Positions 16,080 to 27,662 of a stretch of DNA of 64,000 nt are shown in pieces. This stretch comes from Archangiaceae bacterium (GTDB taxonomy: Bacteria; Myxococcota; Myxococcia; Myxococcales; Myxococcaceae), in NCBI GenBank assembly GCA_016714225.1, contig JADJNS010000001.1, positions 124,001 to 188,000 on the forward strand. The letters run 5' to 3'. The position numbers and the translations under genes were made by a program. The notes below the pieces were generated by a model, which worked only from the letters and a program-made list of their open reading frames with translations, did no database searches and was not told the DNA's origin. Position 1 is the first letter of the stretch. Every line of letters starts with the position of its first letter.

Positions 16080-17860
16080 GCGGCCTCCAGCAGCGCCGCG
16101 CAGCGCCCTTGCAGCCGCCAACCCGACAGCCCGTCAGACGGCGGCACCGCGCCGCGGCCGCCGAAGCGATTCAGCTCGGACGAGAAGGTCATCTTCCACT
16201 TTCTCCCTGGGGGTGGAGCGAGCAGCGGCTCCGACAGCGTGGTGAGGGTGCGATCGCCGCCGAGCTCGAGCACCAGCAAGGCCTCGGGCCAGCGCACGCA
16301 CAGCGAGGTCTCGGTCAGCACCGCGGCGTCTATCTTGCCGGTCAGGCGCTTGCGGCAGGCCAGCACCTCGCGGTGAAAGGCGAGCGCGCGCGGGTCGGCC
16401 TTCGACCAGTCGAGCTTGCACCGCTCGAACGCCTCTTTGCCGATGGGCGGTTGGGTGCACTCTTCGTAGACCGCGGCGCGCGCGCTGGGGAACTGCGAGA
16501 GAAACTCGCGCCGCCCCTTGCGAATGGCCTCCATCAGCTCGGGCGGGTGGTCGACGAAGTAGAAGAACGGCTCGGGGGCGAAGTGCTCTTGCCCCATGAA
16601 CAGCATCGGGGTCTGCGGCGCGAGCAGCAGCAGCGTCGACAGCGCGCGGGTGAGGCCCTCGCCGGCGTGCTGGTGCAGCCGCCGCCCGTCGAGGCTGTTG
16701 GCGATCTGGTCGTGGTTCTGCAGCGCGAACACCGCGCGCCAGTGGTCGATGTCGCGCAGCGGCGTGCCGCGCGGCGCCTTCTGCCAGGTGTACAGCTGCC
16801 CCGCGTAGATGCTGTTGCGCAGCACGCAGGCGGTGAGCTCGCGCGCGCTGCCCTGGTAGTCCTGCATGTACGCTTCGGCCGCGCCCGAGGCGATGACCCG
16901 GTTGACGTGGTGGTAGTCGTCGACCCACAGCGCGTCGAGGCCGTCGTCGAGCAGCTTGATGTCCTGCCGCTCGCTCTCGCCGACCAGAAACAGCCCGCGC
17001 CCGCCCGAGGCCGCGCGCGCCGCCTCGGCGAGCTCTCTCACGATGTGCACCTCGGACGCGTCGAAGAGGTTCTGGGTGGCGTCGAAGCGCAGCCCGTCGA
17101 AGTGGTACTCGCTCACCCACATCGCGGCGTTCGCGCGCACGAAGTCGCGCACCGGCCGCGCGTTCGGCCCGTCGAAGTCGAGCGGCGCGCCCCACTCATC
17201 GGGGTACTTGTGGGTGTGGTACTCGGCGAACTGGCCCAGGTAGTTCCCGTCGGGGCCGAGGTGGTTGTAGACCACGTCGGCGATGACGCCGAGGCCCAGC
17301 CGGTGGGCGCGGTCGATCAGCCGGCGCAGGTCGTCGGGCGTGCCGTAGTTGTGATTCGGCGCGAAGAGGCTGACGCCGTCGTAGCCCCAGTTGAACGCGC
17401 CGGGCGTCTCGTGCAGCGGCATCAGCTCGAGCAGGGTGACGCCCAGCTCTTTGAGGTACGGCAGCTTCTCGGTGAGCGCCGCGTAGGTGCCCTCGCGGGT
17501 GAAGGCGCCCACGTGCAATTCGTAGATGACGTGGCCGTCGGGCTTCACCCCGCGCCAGTCGCCGTCTTCCCACTTGAACTTCGAGGGGTCGACCACCTCG
17601 GAAGGGCCGTGCGGCCCCTCGGGCTGGTAGCGCGAGCACGGGTCGCAGAACGCGTCGCCGCCGTCGACGCGGTAGCGGTAGCGGGTGCCGGCCGGCGCGC
17701 GGTGCACGCCGACGAAGCAGCCGTCGCTGCGCCGCTCGAGTGGGAAGTCGCGACCGTCGAGCACCACGTCCACTCGGGTTCGTTTGGGCGCCCAGACGAT
17801 GAACCGCGTGCGTCCGTCGCCGAGTGGCAGGGCCCCGAGCTCCTGCATTCGGCTCAACAT
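16076..17860 (-). CDS. treZ: Malto-oligosyltrehalose trehalohydrolase
   Basis: TreZ releases free trehalose from maltooligosyl-trehalose made by TreY. The 594-residue GH13 protein has an N-terminal beta domain (FIVWAPKRTRVDVVLDG), then the barrel with VTLLELMPLHE, FNWGYDGVSLFAPNHNYGTP and IADVVYNHLGPDGNYL. Catalytic residues are the Asp in HFDGLRFDATQ, the Glu in FLVGESE and the Asp in LQNHDQIAN. ATG 17860 is used; ATG 17848 is four codons in. The gene is divergent from treX with 178 bp between, so a shared control region is likely. The debranching enzyme gene follows with an ATGA overlap. Confidence 0.95.
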   Translation of the reverse strand: MLSRMQELGALPLGDGRTRFIVWAPKRTRVDVVLDGRDFPLERRSDGCFVGVHRAPAGTRYRYRVDGGDAFCDPCSRYQPEGPHGPSEVVDPSKFKWEDGDWRGVKPDGHVIYELHVGAFTREGTYAALTEKLPYLKELGVTLLELMPLHETPGAFNWGYDGVSLFAPNHNYGTPDDLRRLIDRAHRLGLGVIADVVYNHLGPDGNYLGQFAEYHTHKYPDEWGAPLDFDGPNARPVRDFVRANAAMWVSEYHFDGLRFDATQNLFDASEVHIVRELAEAARAASGGRGLFLVGESERQDIKLLDDGLDALWVDDYHHVNRVIASGAAEAYMQDYQGSARELTACVLRNSIYAGQLYTWQKAPRGTPLRDIDHWRAVFALQNHDQIANSLDGRRLHQHAGEGLTRALSTLLLLAPQTPMLFMGQEHFAPEPFFYFVDHPPELMEAIRKGRREFLSQFPSARAAVYEECTQPPIGKEAFERCKLDWSKADPRALAFHREVLACRKRLTGKIDAAVLTETSLCVRWPEALLVLELGGDRTLTTLSEPLLAPPPGRKWKMTFSSELNRFGGRGAVPPSDGLSGWRLQGRCAALLEAA

Positions 17861-18038
17861 GAGGTGGTGGGTAACGCACGCACGAGGTCACCGCTGCTTC
17901 GGCGTCGATCATCGCCTCGCGGTAACGCCCTCGCCGCCTCGCCTCACCGTTCCGACCCATCGTGGCGATTCGCCACAAAGTCTCGCCCCGGGCCGGGGCA
18001 AGCGCGTTGGCCTCGGGCGTGCAGATGGTCGCCGACCA
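17861..18038. promoter_or_regulatory. Divergent treZ/treX control region with a 6-bp-arm palindrome
   Basis: This 178-bp gap must hold the promoters of both trehalose operons. At 17962-17976 is a perfect palindrome, GTGGCGATTCGCCAC, with six-base arms and a three-base centre. It is a candidate operator that could control both directions. No clear sigma-70 -35/-10 pair was found. Confidence 0.4.
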
Positions 18039-20135
<2,097 letters not shown>

Positions 20136-20163
20136 CGTTCAACGCTCAACGCGAAAGAAGACG

Positions 20164-22722
20164 ATGCGAAAAGAACGACCGCTGATCGCGACCTACCGGC
20201 TGCAGCTGCACAAGGGCTTCGGCTTCGCCCACGCCATGGAGCGCGTGCCGTACCTCAAGCGCCTGGGCATCAGCCACCTGTACCTCTCGCCGGTGCTGCA
20301 GGCGGCGCGCGGCTCGACCCACGGCTACGACCTCATCGACCCCACCCGCATCAGCGACGAGCTGGGCGGCCGGCAGGGCTTCGACCAGCTGGTGAAGACC
20401 GCGCACCACCACTCCTTGGGCCTCTTGCTCGACATCGTGCCCAACCACATGTCGATTTCCGACCCGCGCAACAGCTGGTGGTGGGACGTGCTCGAGTACG
20501 GCGCCGCGAGCCGCTGGGCCCACGCCTTCGACGTCGACTGGGACGCGCCCGACCCGACCCTCAAAGACACCGTGCTGCTGCCGGTGCTGGGCGACCACCT
20601 CTACCGGGTGCTCGAGCGCAAAGAGGTGAAGGTGCAGCGCGCCGGCGGGCACTTCTTCGTCTCGTACGCAGAGCACCGCTTCCCCCTCGCGCCCAAGAGC
20701 ATCGGTGCGCTGCTGCACGAGGCGGCGGGCCGCTGCAGCAACGCGCGGGTGATGTTCTACGCCGACGCCTACGAGCAGCTCACCCACCACGGCGTCATCG
20801 GCGACCTGCTCGAAGAGCTGCTCGAGAAGAGCCCGATGTGCGCCGCGGCGCTCGATGCGGGCCTCGAGACGCTCAACCAGAGCCCCGAGCGCCTCGAGGC
20901 CCTGCTCGACCAGCAGTGCTACCGCCTCGCCTACTGGCGCCGCGCCGAGCGCGACCTCGACTACCGCCGCTTCTTCGACGTGAGCTCGCTGGTGGGCATC
21001 AAAGTCGAAGACCCGCGCGTCTTCGACGCCACCCACGGCCTCATCACCGAGCTGCTGCGCAGCGGCGCGGCCGACGGCGTGCGCGTCGACCACATCGACG
21101 GGCTGTCGAGCCCGCGCGCGTACCTCGAGCGGCTGCGCGAGGTGGCCAAAGACGCCACCGTGCACGTCGAGAAGATTCTCGGCCCCGACGAAGAGCTGCG
21201 CGCCTGGCCCATCGAGGGCACCACCGGCTACGAGTTCGCCGCCGACCTCACCGCGCTGTTCGTGCCGGCCGAGGCCGAGGCCCCGTTGAGCGCGCTGCAG
21301 CAAGATCTCGCCCACGAGTCGCGCAGCTTCGCCGAGATTGCCGCCGAGTCGCGCACGCAGGCGACCGAAGAGCTGCTCTCGAGCGACGTGAACCGCCTCA
21401 CCCAGGCGCTCACCGAGCTGCGCGACCGGCACCGCGACGCGCGCGACCTCTCGCGCCACGACCTGAAGCGCGCGGTGGCGGCGTTCGTGAGCAGCTTCCC
21501 GGTGTACCGCGGCTACATCGAGCCCGGCCGCCCCGTCGAGATGACCGACGTGCAGTACGTCGAGACGGCCATCGCCGAGGCCAAGAAGCGCGAGAGCGAG
21601 CTCGACCCGCTGGTCTTCGACTTCCTGCGCGACGTGATGCTCGACCGACGCCCCGGCCCGCTCGAGCGCCGCTTCGTCGAGCGCATGCAGCAGCTGTGCG
21701 CTCCGGCGATGGCCAAGGGCGTCGAAGACACCGGCCTGTACCGCGACGTGCGGCTGCTCGCGCTCAACGAGGTCGGCAGCTCGCCGGCGCGCTTCTCGAT
21801 GAAGGCGGCCGAGTTTCACGCGCGACAGGCGCAGGCGCAGGCGAAGTGGCCGCACCGGCTGCTGGCCACCTCGACCCACGACACCAAGCGCAGCGAAGAC
21901 GTGCGCGCGCGGCTGGTGGCGATGGCCCAGCAGCCGGCGGGGTTTCTGGCGATGGCGGGCGACTTCTTCGGCCTCGCCCCGCAGGCGCTCGACGGCCGCA
22001 TGAAGCTGCTCGCCCTGCAGACGCTGGTGGGCGCCTGGCCGCTCGACCTCGAGCGCTTCGAGGCCGCGCTGCTCAAGTCGGCGCGCGAGGCCAAGCTGCA
22101 CACCCGGTGGACGCGCACCGACGCGAAGTACGAAGAGGGCCTCAAGGCCTTCGCCCGCGCGGCGTTCGAGAACGACGCCCTCAAGTCGACGCTCTCGCGC
22201 TACGTCGACAGCCTGCAGACGCACGGCCGCGGCATCTCGCTGGCCTGGACGCTGCTCAAGTGCACCTGCCCGGGCGTGCCCGACATCTACCAGGGCTGCG
22301 AGCTGTGGAGCCACGCGCTGGTCGACCCCGACAACCGCCGCCCGGTCGACTGGGCGCAGCGCGACGCGCTGCTCGACGAGCGGGTGCCTGCGCTCGAGGC
22401 CGACGAGCACGGCATCAACAAGGCCCACGTGCTCAAGCGCGCCTTGAGCCTGCGCTGCCGCTACCCCGAGCTGTTCACCAGCTACCGCCCGCTCGAGGTG
22501 AGCGGCACCCACGCCGCTGACGTGCTGGCGTTCACGCGCGGCGAGGGCGTGGTGGTGGCGGTGGCCCTGCGCCCGGTCTCGCACTGGGGCGACACCGCGG
22601 TCGAGCTGCCCGAGGGCAGCTTCGAGTCACTGCTGATCAGCGACGGCCGGCACCAGGGCTCCACCCGAATGGCCGCTCTTTTCGAGGCCCTGCCGGTCGC
22701 CCTGCTGAAGGGGGGTAGATGA
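20164..22722 (+). CDS. treY: Malto-oligosyltrehalose synthase
   Basis: TreY converts the reducing-end maltose unit of maltodextrins to an alpha,alpha-1,1 trehalosyl end. The 852-residue GH13_26 protein begins with the family's ATYRLQLHKGFGFAHA opening. It has YLSPVLQAARGSTHGYDLID, LLLDIVPNHMSIS, DGVRVDHIDGLSSP (catalytic Asp) and the Glu of HVEKILGPDE, and ends with VPDIYQGCEL and the FEALPVALLKGGR tail. Length and order are normal. It lies 28 bp after treX and completes the TreX-TreY-TreZ pathway with the divergent treZ. Confidence 0.96.
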   Translation: MRKERPLIATYRLQLHKGFGFAHAMERVPYLKRLGISHLYLSPVLQAARGSTHGYDLIDPTRISDELGGRQGFDQLVKTAHHHSLGLLLDIVPNHMSISDPRNSWWWDVLEYGAASRWAHAFDVDWDAPDPTLKDTVLLPVLGDHLYRVLERKEVKVQRAGGHFFVSYAEHRFPLAPKSIGALLHEAAGRCSNARVMFYADAYEQLTHHGVIGDLLEELLEKSPMCAAALDAGLETLNQSPERLEALLDQQCYRLAYWRRAERDLDYRRFFDVSSLVGIKVEDPRVFDATHGLITELLRSGAADGVRVDHIDGLSSPRAYLERLREVAKDATVHVEKILGPDEELRAWPIEGTTGYEFAADLTALFVPAEAEAPLSALQQDLAHESRSFAEIAAESRTQATEELLSSDVNRLTQALTELRDRHRDARDLSRHDLKRAVAAFVSSFPVYRGYIEPGRPVEMTDVQYVETAIAEAKKRESELDPLVFDFLRDVMLDRRPGPLERRFVERMQQLCAPAMAKGVEDTGLYRDVRLLALNEVGSSPARFSMKAAEFHARQAQAQAKWPHRLLATSTHDTKRSEDVRARLVAMAQQPAGFLAMAGDFFGLAPQALDGRMKLLALQTLVGAWPLDLERFEAALLKSAREAKLHTRWTRTDAKYEEGLKAFARAAFENDALKSTLSRYVDSLQTHGRGISLAWTLLKCTCPGVPDIYQGCELWSHALVDPDNRRPVDWAQRDALLDERVPALEADEHGINKAHVLKRALSLRCRYPELFTSYRPLEVSGTHAADVLAFTRGEGVVVAVALRPVSHWGDTAVELPEGSFESLLISDGRHQGSTRMAALFEALPVALLKGGR

Positions 22723-22753
22723 ATATCCGACCCGCGCGGTCCGTTTCTTGAAC

Positions 22754-23620
22754 ATGGTCCCCCGCGCACTTCTGACGGCAGCCTTCCTCTTCGCCGGGGC
22801 GGCGTACGCCCAGCAGCCCGAGTCTGATTACCAGTACGACGCTGACGGCGATGGCGACGTCGACGCCGACGACTGGCAGGCCACGCAGCCGCCCGCCCCG
22901 CAGCCGCAGAGCGACTCCGACTTCGCGCCCTACCCCGGCGAGCAGGCTCCGACCGCGGCCCCCACCCCGCAGCAGTTCGACGCGCAGCTCTCGCCGTACG
23001 GCGCCTGGTACGACGAGCCGGGCGTGGGGAGGGTGTGGCAGCCGTCTCCGGCGGTGGTGGGCGCCGACTTCGTGCCGTACACCACCGGCGGCAACTGGAT
23101 GTACACCACCGCCGGCTGGCAGTTCGTGAGCACCTACCGGTTCGGCTCGGCGCCGTTTCACTACGGGCGCTGGCACCGCTCGCCGCGCTTCGGCTGGGTG
23201 TGGCTGCCGCAGTACCAGTGGGCTCCGGCGTGGGTCGACTGGCGCGTCAACAGCGCCGGCAACGTGGCGTGGGCTCCGCTCGGGCCGTTCGGTGGGGTGA
23301 GCTTCACCTTCGGCGCGCCGTACTGGAGCTACGCGTACGGCCGCTACCACCGGCCGCACATGTCGAGCTTCACCTGGGGCCGGTACGGCGGCTGGCACGG
23401 CGGTCATGCCGCGCGCGGCCCGTCGTACTACCGCGGCGGCTATGGCTACCGCGCGCCGGGCTACCGCGCGCCCTCGTACTCGGCGCCCGCGTACCGCGCT
23501 CCTCCCTCACAGTACCGCGGTGCGCCGCAGTACCGTGCGCCCGCGCCCCAGCAGCACCGCGGCGGCGGGCACCCCGGCGGTGGCGGCCACTTCGGTGGCG
23601 GCCACCACGGCCGTCACTGA
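22754..23620 (+). CDS. Secreted DUF6600-type protein with a dockerin-like calcium loop
   Basis: The 288-residue product starts at ATG 22754 with a Sec signal (VPRALLTAAFLFAGAAYAQ). Residues about 31-42 read DADGDGDVDADD, the pattern of an EF-hand/dockerin calcium loop. Tandem aromatic segments follow (LSPYGAWYDEPGVGRVWQPS, HYGRWHRSPRFGWVWLP, WAPAWVDWRV), typical of DUF6600 and YXWGXW-repeat proteins. The last 90 residues are Tyr/Gly/Pro/His-rich repeats of GYRAPxYRAP. It probably resides in the envelope; function is unknown. TTG 22748 is an alternative start. The gene ends 1 bp from the convergent lipoprotein gene. Confidence 0.75.
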   Translation: MVPRALLTAAFLFAGAAYAQQPESDYQYDADGDGDVDADDWQATQPPAPQPQSDSDFAPYPGEQAPTAAPTPQQFDAQLSPYGAWYDEPGVGRVWQPSPAVVGADFVPYTTGGNWMYTTAGWQFVSTYRFGSAPFHYGRWHRSPRFGWVWLPQYQWAPAWVDWRVNSAGNVAWAPLGPFGGVSFTFGAPYWSYAYGRYHRPHMSSFTWGRYGGWHGGHAARGPSYYRGGYGYRAPGYRAPSYSAPAYRAPPSQYRGAPQYRAPAPQQHRGGGHPGGGGHFGGGHHGRH

Positions 23621-23621
23621 G

Positions 23622-25694
23622 TCAGCGGGGTCTGCCGCTTCGACCCGGGTTGCCGCCCAGCCCCGTCCACCCGGTGGAAGCGAGGTCGAGGCCGGTGGGA
23701 AAGACGCGCAGCACCGGCGGGGGGGCGTGCGTACAGAAGGGGCAGTCGAGCTGCTCGAGTGCCACCCAGCCGCCTCGGCTCATCGAGGTGACGCTGCTCC
23801 AGTGGCTGAGCGCGTCGTTCGACAGCTCGCAGGCGAACCTCTGGGCGCCGCTCGAGTCGATCGACCGCAGCGCGGTGGTGCTCAGGCTCACGCGTGCGGC
23901 AAACAGCGCGCTGCCGTCGGCGAGCAGCAGCGACTGAGAGGTCTCGTCCACGTACGGGAAGGAGGCGTTGATTTCCCACCGCGGCGCCGCCGCCCCTGAC
24001 GCCCACCCCTGCAGCGTGAAGTGATTTATCTCTGCGCAGTCGCACTGCGGGCAGCAGTTGAGCCCATCGAAGCGGTAGCGCCACCCGGTGGACATCAGCG
24101 GCGAGGGCAGCGGCCCCGGAGCCAGCACCCGCGCGCGATGCGTAATCACATGGCCATCGAGCGTCGAGAGCACGCTGCCCGACTCGAGCAGCAGCTCGCC
24201 GTTGAACACCGACAGCGGCCGGTCGCTGGGGTCGTTCACCGCCACGAAGCGCAGGCTCGCGGTGGGCGAGAACGAGACCACGTGCACCCGCGGCCCCGCG
24301 CCGCTGTGCACCGGTACCTGACCGCCGTCGAGCGGCAGCGCCATGCCCACCGGCTGCTCGACGCCGCTCACCTCGAGGTAGACGTTGTCTTGCGCGTCGA
24401 GCACCGGCTGCGACATCGGCCCGTTGAGCTCTTGCGCCCGCGTCAGCGCGCCGGTGGCCGCGTCGAGCCAGCTCAGCACCCAGCGGTCGGGCGCGCCGTC
24501 GGTCTGCCCTTCGAGGTACGTGCCCATCACCAGCTGCCCGCGGCGGTCGGCCACCAGGCTCTGCACCTGTTGGGTGAGCGCGCGGCTCCACAGCTGCGCG
24601 CCGGTCGCGTCCGAGAGCGCCGAGAGCGCATTTCGCGACACCACCACCACCCGGCCGTCGCTCCACAGGTGGAGCCCCGAGCCGCCGGGCGCGGGCTTGC
24701 GAAACCGCTCTACACCCGACGGCGTGGTGGAGACGAGCGAGCACAGGTCGACCGCGATGTTGCCGCCACACTCGACCCAATACAGGTTGCCCGACGGGTC
24801 GGTGACGCCGCGAAAGTCGGCGCCGACGCCCAGCGCGCGGCGCCACGACTCGACCAGCGGCGCCGCGGGAGCCTGGCTGCAGGCCCCCTGCACGCAGCGC
24901 CCCTTGCTCTGGCACGGGCTCTCGTTGCCGCACGCGTAGCCTTCGGGCACCGGCAGCACCTTGCACGCCCCCGACAGGCACACGTGCGCGGTGGTGCAGT
25001 CGCTGGGGCCGCACGAGGTGCCGTCGGCAGCGGGCGCGGTGGCGCACCCCAGCGCCGGGTCGCAGCGCGCCACCTGGCAGGGGTCGGCCGGCGCCGGGCA
25101 GGTGAGCGCGAAGTGCGCGCAGCCGCCCACCGCCTCGCAGGCGTCGAGGGTGCAGAGGTCGCCGTCGTCGCACGAGACCGCTGCGCCCATGCACACGCCA
25201 GCGACGCACTGGCCCGCCGCGAGGCACGCGTTGTCGGAGGTGCACGCGGTGCCGTCGGGCGCGAGGGTCTGCTGGCACGAGTTGGTGTCGGGGTCGCGCT
25301 GCGCGAGGTGGCACGCGTCGATCGGCGCACAGGCCACCGCCTCGAGGCCTTCGCCGGTGAGCGGCACCTCGAGCTCGACAGAGCCGCTCAAGCGCAGCGT
25401 GGCCGAGAAGGGGCCGAGCGCGGGCGGGGTGAAGGTCACCGCGAGCTCGAAGGTCTCGGCGCCCGAGAGGTGCAGGTCGCGGTCGAGCGCGAACGGAGCC
25501 GGCGCGCTCACGTGCAGGTCGAGCGGCGCGCGGGTGGCGTTGCGCAGCGTCAGCGGCAGGGTGCGGGTGTCGCCGACCGCCGTGGCGGGGAAGGTCAGGC
25601 CCGCGCGGTCGACCTCGAGGTCGCTGTCGATGGCGGTGAGCCGGTTGCCGCAGGCAGTGACGACGAGCAGGAACAACCCGGTGAGCGCACGCAT
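23622..25694 (-). CDS. Large lipoprotein: HYDIN/ASH-like domain, Cys-rich repeats, PQQ-type propeller
   Basis: The 690-residue protein starts at ATG 25694 with lipobox LFLLVVTAC (Cys 15). Residues about 28-115 resemble a 'choice-of-anchor D'/HYDIN (ASH) domain (LTFPATAVGDTRTLPLTLRN). Residues about 120-290 are Cys-rich repeats (TACTSDNACLAAGQCVAGVC, DDGDLCTLDACE) common on myxobacterial surface proteins. The C-terminal 400 residues look like a PQQ-like beta-propeller (LSDATGAQLWSRAL, WLDAATGALTRAQEL). It is probably a surface-exposed binding protein. Upstream in-frame ATG and GTG codons precede a poorer signal and are not used. Confidence 0.75.
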   Translation of the reverse strand: MRALTGLFLLVVTACGNRLTAIDSDLEVDRAGLTFPATAVGDTRTLPLTLRNATRAPLDLHVSAPAPFALDRDLHLSGAETFELAVTFTPPALGPFSATLRLSGSVELEVPLTGEGLEAVACAPIDACHLAQRDPDTNSCQQTLAPDGTACTSDNACLAAGQCVAGVCMGAAVSCDDGDLCTLDACEAVGGCAHFALTCPAPADPCQVARCDPALGCATAPAADGTSCGPSDCTTAHVCLSGACKVLPVPEGYACGNESPCQSKGRCVQGACSQAPAAPLVESWRRALGVGADFRGVTDPSGNLYWVECGGNIAVDLCSLVSTTPSGVERFRKPAPGGSGLHLWSDGRVVVVSRNALSALSDATGAQLWSRALTQQVQSLVADRRGQLVMGTYLEGQTDGAPDRWVLSWLDAATGALTRAQELNGPMSQPVLDAQDNVYLEVSGVEQPVGMALPLDGGQVPVHSGAGPRVHVVSFSPTASLRFVAVNDPSDRPLSVFNGELLLESGSVLSTLDGHVITHRARVLAPGPLPSPLMSTGWRYRFDGLNCCPQCDCAEINHFTLQGWASGAAAPRWEINASFPYVDETSQSLLLADGSALFAARVSLSTTALRSIDSSGAQRFACELSNDALSHWSSVTSMSRGGWVALEQLDCPFCTHAPPPVLRVFPTGLDLASTGWTGLGGNPGRSGRPR

Positions 25695-25835
25695 CGCGCG
25701 CCGCCTCGAGCAAGGCGTGCGCCAGGGCGCGGGGTCAGCGAATGCGTGCAGTTGTGCGGGCCCGCACGGCGAATTTCTGAGAGCGCCCCCGCCTCGCCCG
25801 AAGGGGTGGGGCATTTGACTCGAGGCGACCCTCAC

Positions 25836-27566
25836 TCAAGGCGACGGAGCGCACGCCGTGTACTGCGCCGCGCGCTCGGCGCTCACGAAGCCGATGCCGA
25901 CCAACCGGTGCAGCCCCTCGCACTTGTCGGGCAGCGGCATGCTGGCATCGGCGAGCAGCGCGTCGATGAGCGCGTCGGTCTTCTCGACCCCGGCGGTCAT
26001 CTTCACCGCCTCGACCGGGGTGTCGAAGGTGAGGTACCGCAGCGCCTCGTCCGAGCTCACGTCGTAGCGCTCCCAGCCCGGTGCGGGGTGACCCTCCCGG
26101 GCGAAGGTGGCCCAGTGGCCCATCATCGCGGCCGACAGAGCGTCGCGCCGCGGGTTCACCTCGCCGCCGAGAAACCGCCCCAGCGGCCCGTCGAAGTTTC
26201 CGTGCACGAACGAAACCTCGACCCCGTGCGCGGCGCCCAGCATCTGCGAGAGGTCGGTGCCGAGAAGGGTCGGCTCTTCGTCCCAGTCGAAGCGGTACGA
26301 CCAGACGTCGTCGGCGCCCGACGCGCGCATCGCGGTGGCCACGCTGTCGACCGAGAGCGCGCGCCACAGCCGGCTCACCGACTGCGCGGTGCGCTCGTAC
26401 TGCGCCGCGTCGCCGCGAATGCGCGGCAGTATGCCGAACAGCCGCCAGGTCCACTTCGGGTCGATGAACTGAAACAGCTTGGCCTCGTCGCGGTTCGAGC
26501 CGGTGATGACGGGCACCCGGTTCCACCCGCCCGGGGTGGCGAACGCCTCGAGCCACCCCGCCTTCGGCAGCACGTCTCCGTCGGGGAACAGGGCGGGAAA
26601 CGCGAGCATGTCGGCGGTGCCCTTGGCGCCGTCTCGGTAGTGGCGAATCACCTCGCCGACCGGCAGCGAGCGCCACAGCGCGGCGACCTCGGCCGGCTTC
26701 ATCGCCTGCAGCTTCGCCTCGGCCGCGGCGTCGTCGGCCGCGCCGCGCGCCTTGAACACCCGCAGCAGCACCGCGTGCGAGCTGTTGGGGTGGGTGCGCT
26801 CGCCCTCTTCCAGCGAGGTGCGCGAGAACGCCGCGCTCTGGGCGATGGCGCGGTGAAACAGCCCCTTCGCCCTGGGAGACAGCAGCATCGCGTAGGTGTC
26901 GGTGCCGCCGGCCGACTCGCCGAACACCGTCACCCGCGACGGGTCTCCGCCGAACGCGGCGGCGTTGTCGCGCACCCACTCGAGCGCGCGCACCAGGTCG
27001 AGGGTGCCGAAGTTGCCCGAGGCGTCGCGCTCGTCGGCGAGCGAGGCGTCGCGCAGCCAGCCGAAGGGCCCCAGCCGGTACTGCACCGCCACCATCACCG
27101 CGTTCTGCGTGGTGGCGAACCGCGACAGCTCGTACGACGCGGCGCTGCCGATGCTGTTGCCGCCGCCGTGCACCCACACCATCACCGGCAGCCCCTGGGC
27201 CTGCAGCGGCGCGAACACGCTGAGCCACAGGCAGTCTTCTTCGCCCAGCACCCCGTCGTGCGGCGCCTCGTTGATGGTGAGCGGGTTGTCGGGCTGCACG
27301 CAGGCGTGACCGACCCGGGTCGCCACCAGCGGCGCGTCGCGGTGCGCGGGCGGCAACGGCGCGCGCCAGCGGCCCTCGTTCACCGGCGGCGCCGCGAAGG
27401 GGATGCCGAGCCACGCGTAGCCGCCGTTCTTGCCGGCCCCACCCAGCACCTCACCCTCGGTGGTGGTGCGGCGCGTCTCGTCGAGCGCGCGCTCGATCGA
27501 CCACGCCGGCGTCACCGTACGACACGCGGTGACCCCGAAAACCGCCGCCAGAAGGAGGACTCGCAT
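25836..27566 (-). CDS. Type B carboxylesterase lipoprotein
   Basis: The 576-residue alpha/beta hydrolase belongs to the carboxylesterase/cholinesterase family. It has YAWLGIPFAAPP, EDCLWLSVFAP, VMVWVHGGGNSIGS (oxyanion hole), the nucleophile Ser218 in VTVFGESAGG, the acid in SNRDEAKLFQF and a His in SFVHGNFDGPLGRF. The N-terminus (RVLLLAAVFGVTAC) is a lipoprotein signal with Cys 15, so the enzyme is membrane-anchored in the periplasm or outside. It hydrolyses carboxylic esters; substrate is unknown. A ribosome binding site CCTCC (GGAGG on the minus strand) lies just before ATG 27566. Confidence 0.9.
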   Translation of the reverse strand: MRVLLLAAVFGVTACRTVTPAWSIERALDETRRTTTEGEVLGGAGKNGGYAWLGIPFAAPPVNEGRWRAPLPPAHRDAPLVATRVGHACVQPDNPLTINEAPHDGVLGEEDCLWLSVFAPLQAQGLPVMVWVHGGGNSIGSAASYELSRFATTQNAVMVAVQYRLGPFGWLRDASLADERDASGNFGTLDLVRALEWVRDNAAAFGGDPSRVTVFGESAGGTDTYAMLLSPRAKGLFHRAIAQSAAFSRTSLEEGERTHPNSSHAVLLRVFKARGAADDAAAEAKLQAMKPAEVAALWRSLPVGEVIRHYRDGAKGTADMLAFPALFPDGDVLPKAGWLEAFATPGGWNRVPVITGSNRDEAKLFQFIDPKWTWRLFGILPRIRGDAAQYERTAQSVSRLWRALSVDSVATAMRASGADDVWSYRFDWDEEPTLLGTDLSQMLGAAHGVEVSFVHGNFDGPLGRFLGGEVNPRRDALSAAMMGHWATFAREGHPAPGWERYDVSSDEALRYLTFDTPVEAVKMTAGVEKTDALIDALLADASMPLPDKCEGLHRLVGIGFVSAERAAQYTACAPSP

Positions 27567-27662
27567 GCCGGCGGGATATCGCCTCTGCGTCGGTGGCGCA
27601 CCTCGAAGTGCAGGGTGAGGGCTTCGCCGAGCGGGTGAGCGCCGAGCGTGCAGCCGTTTTCG

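Noticed and set aside
24021..27638. A 1205-codon plus-strand open frame
   Set aside because: It is antisense to the large lipoprotein and carboxylesterase genes and has no domain or codon-bias support.
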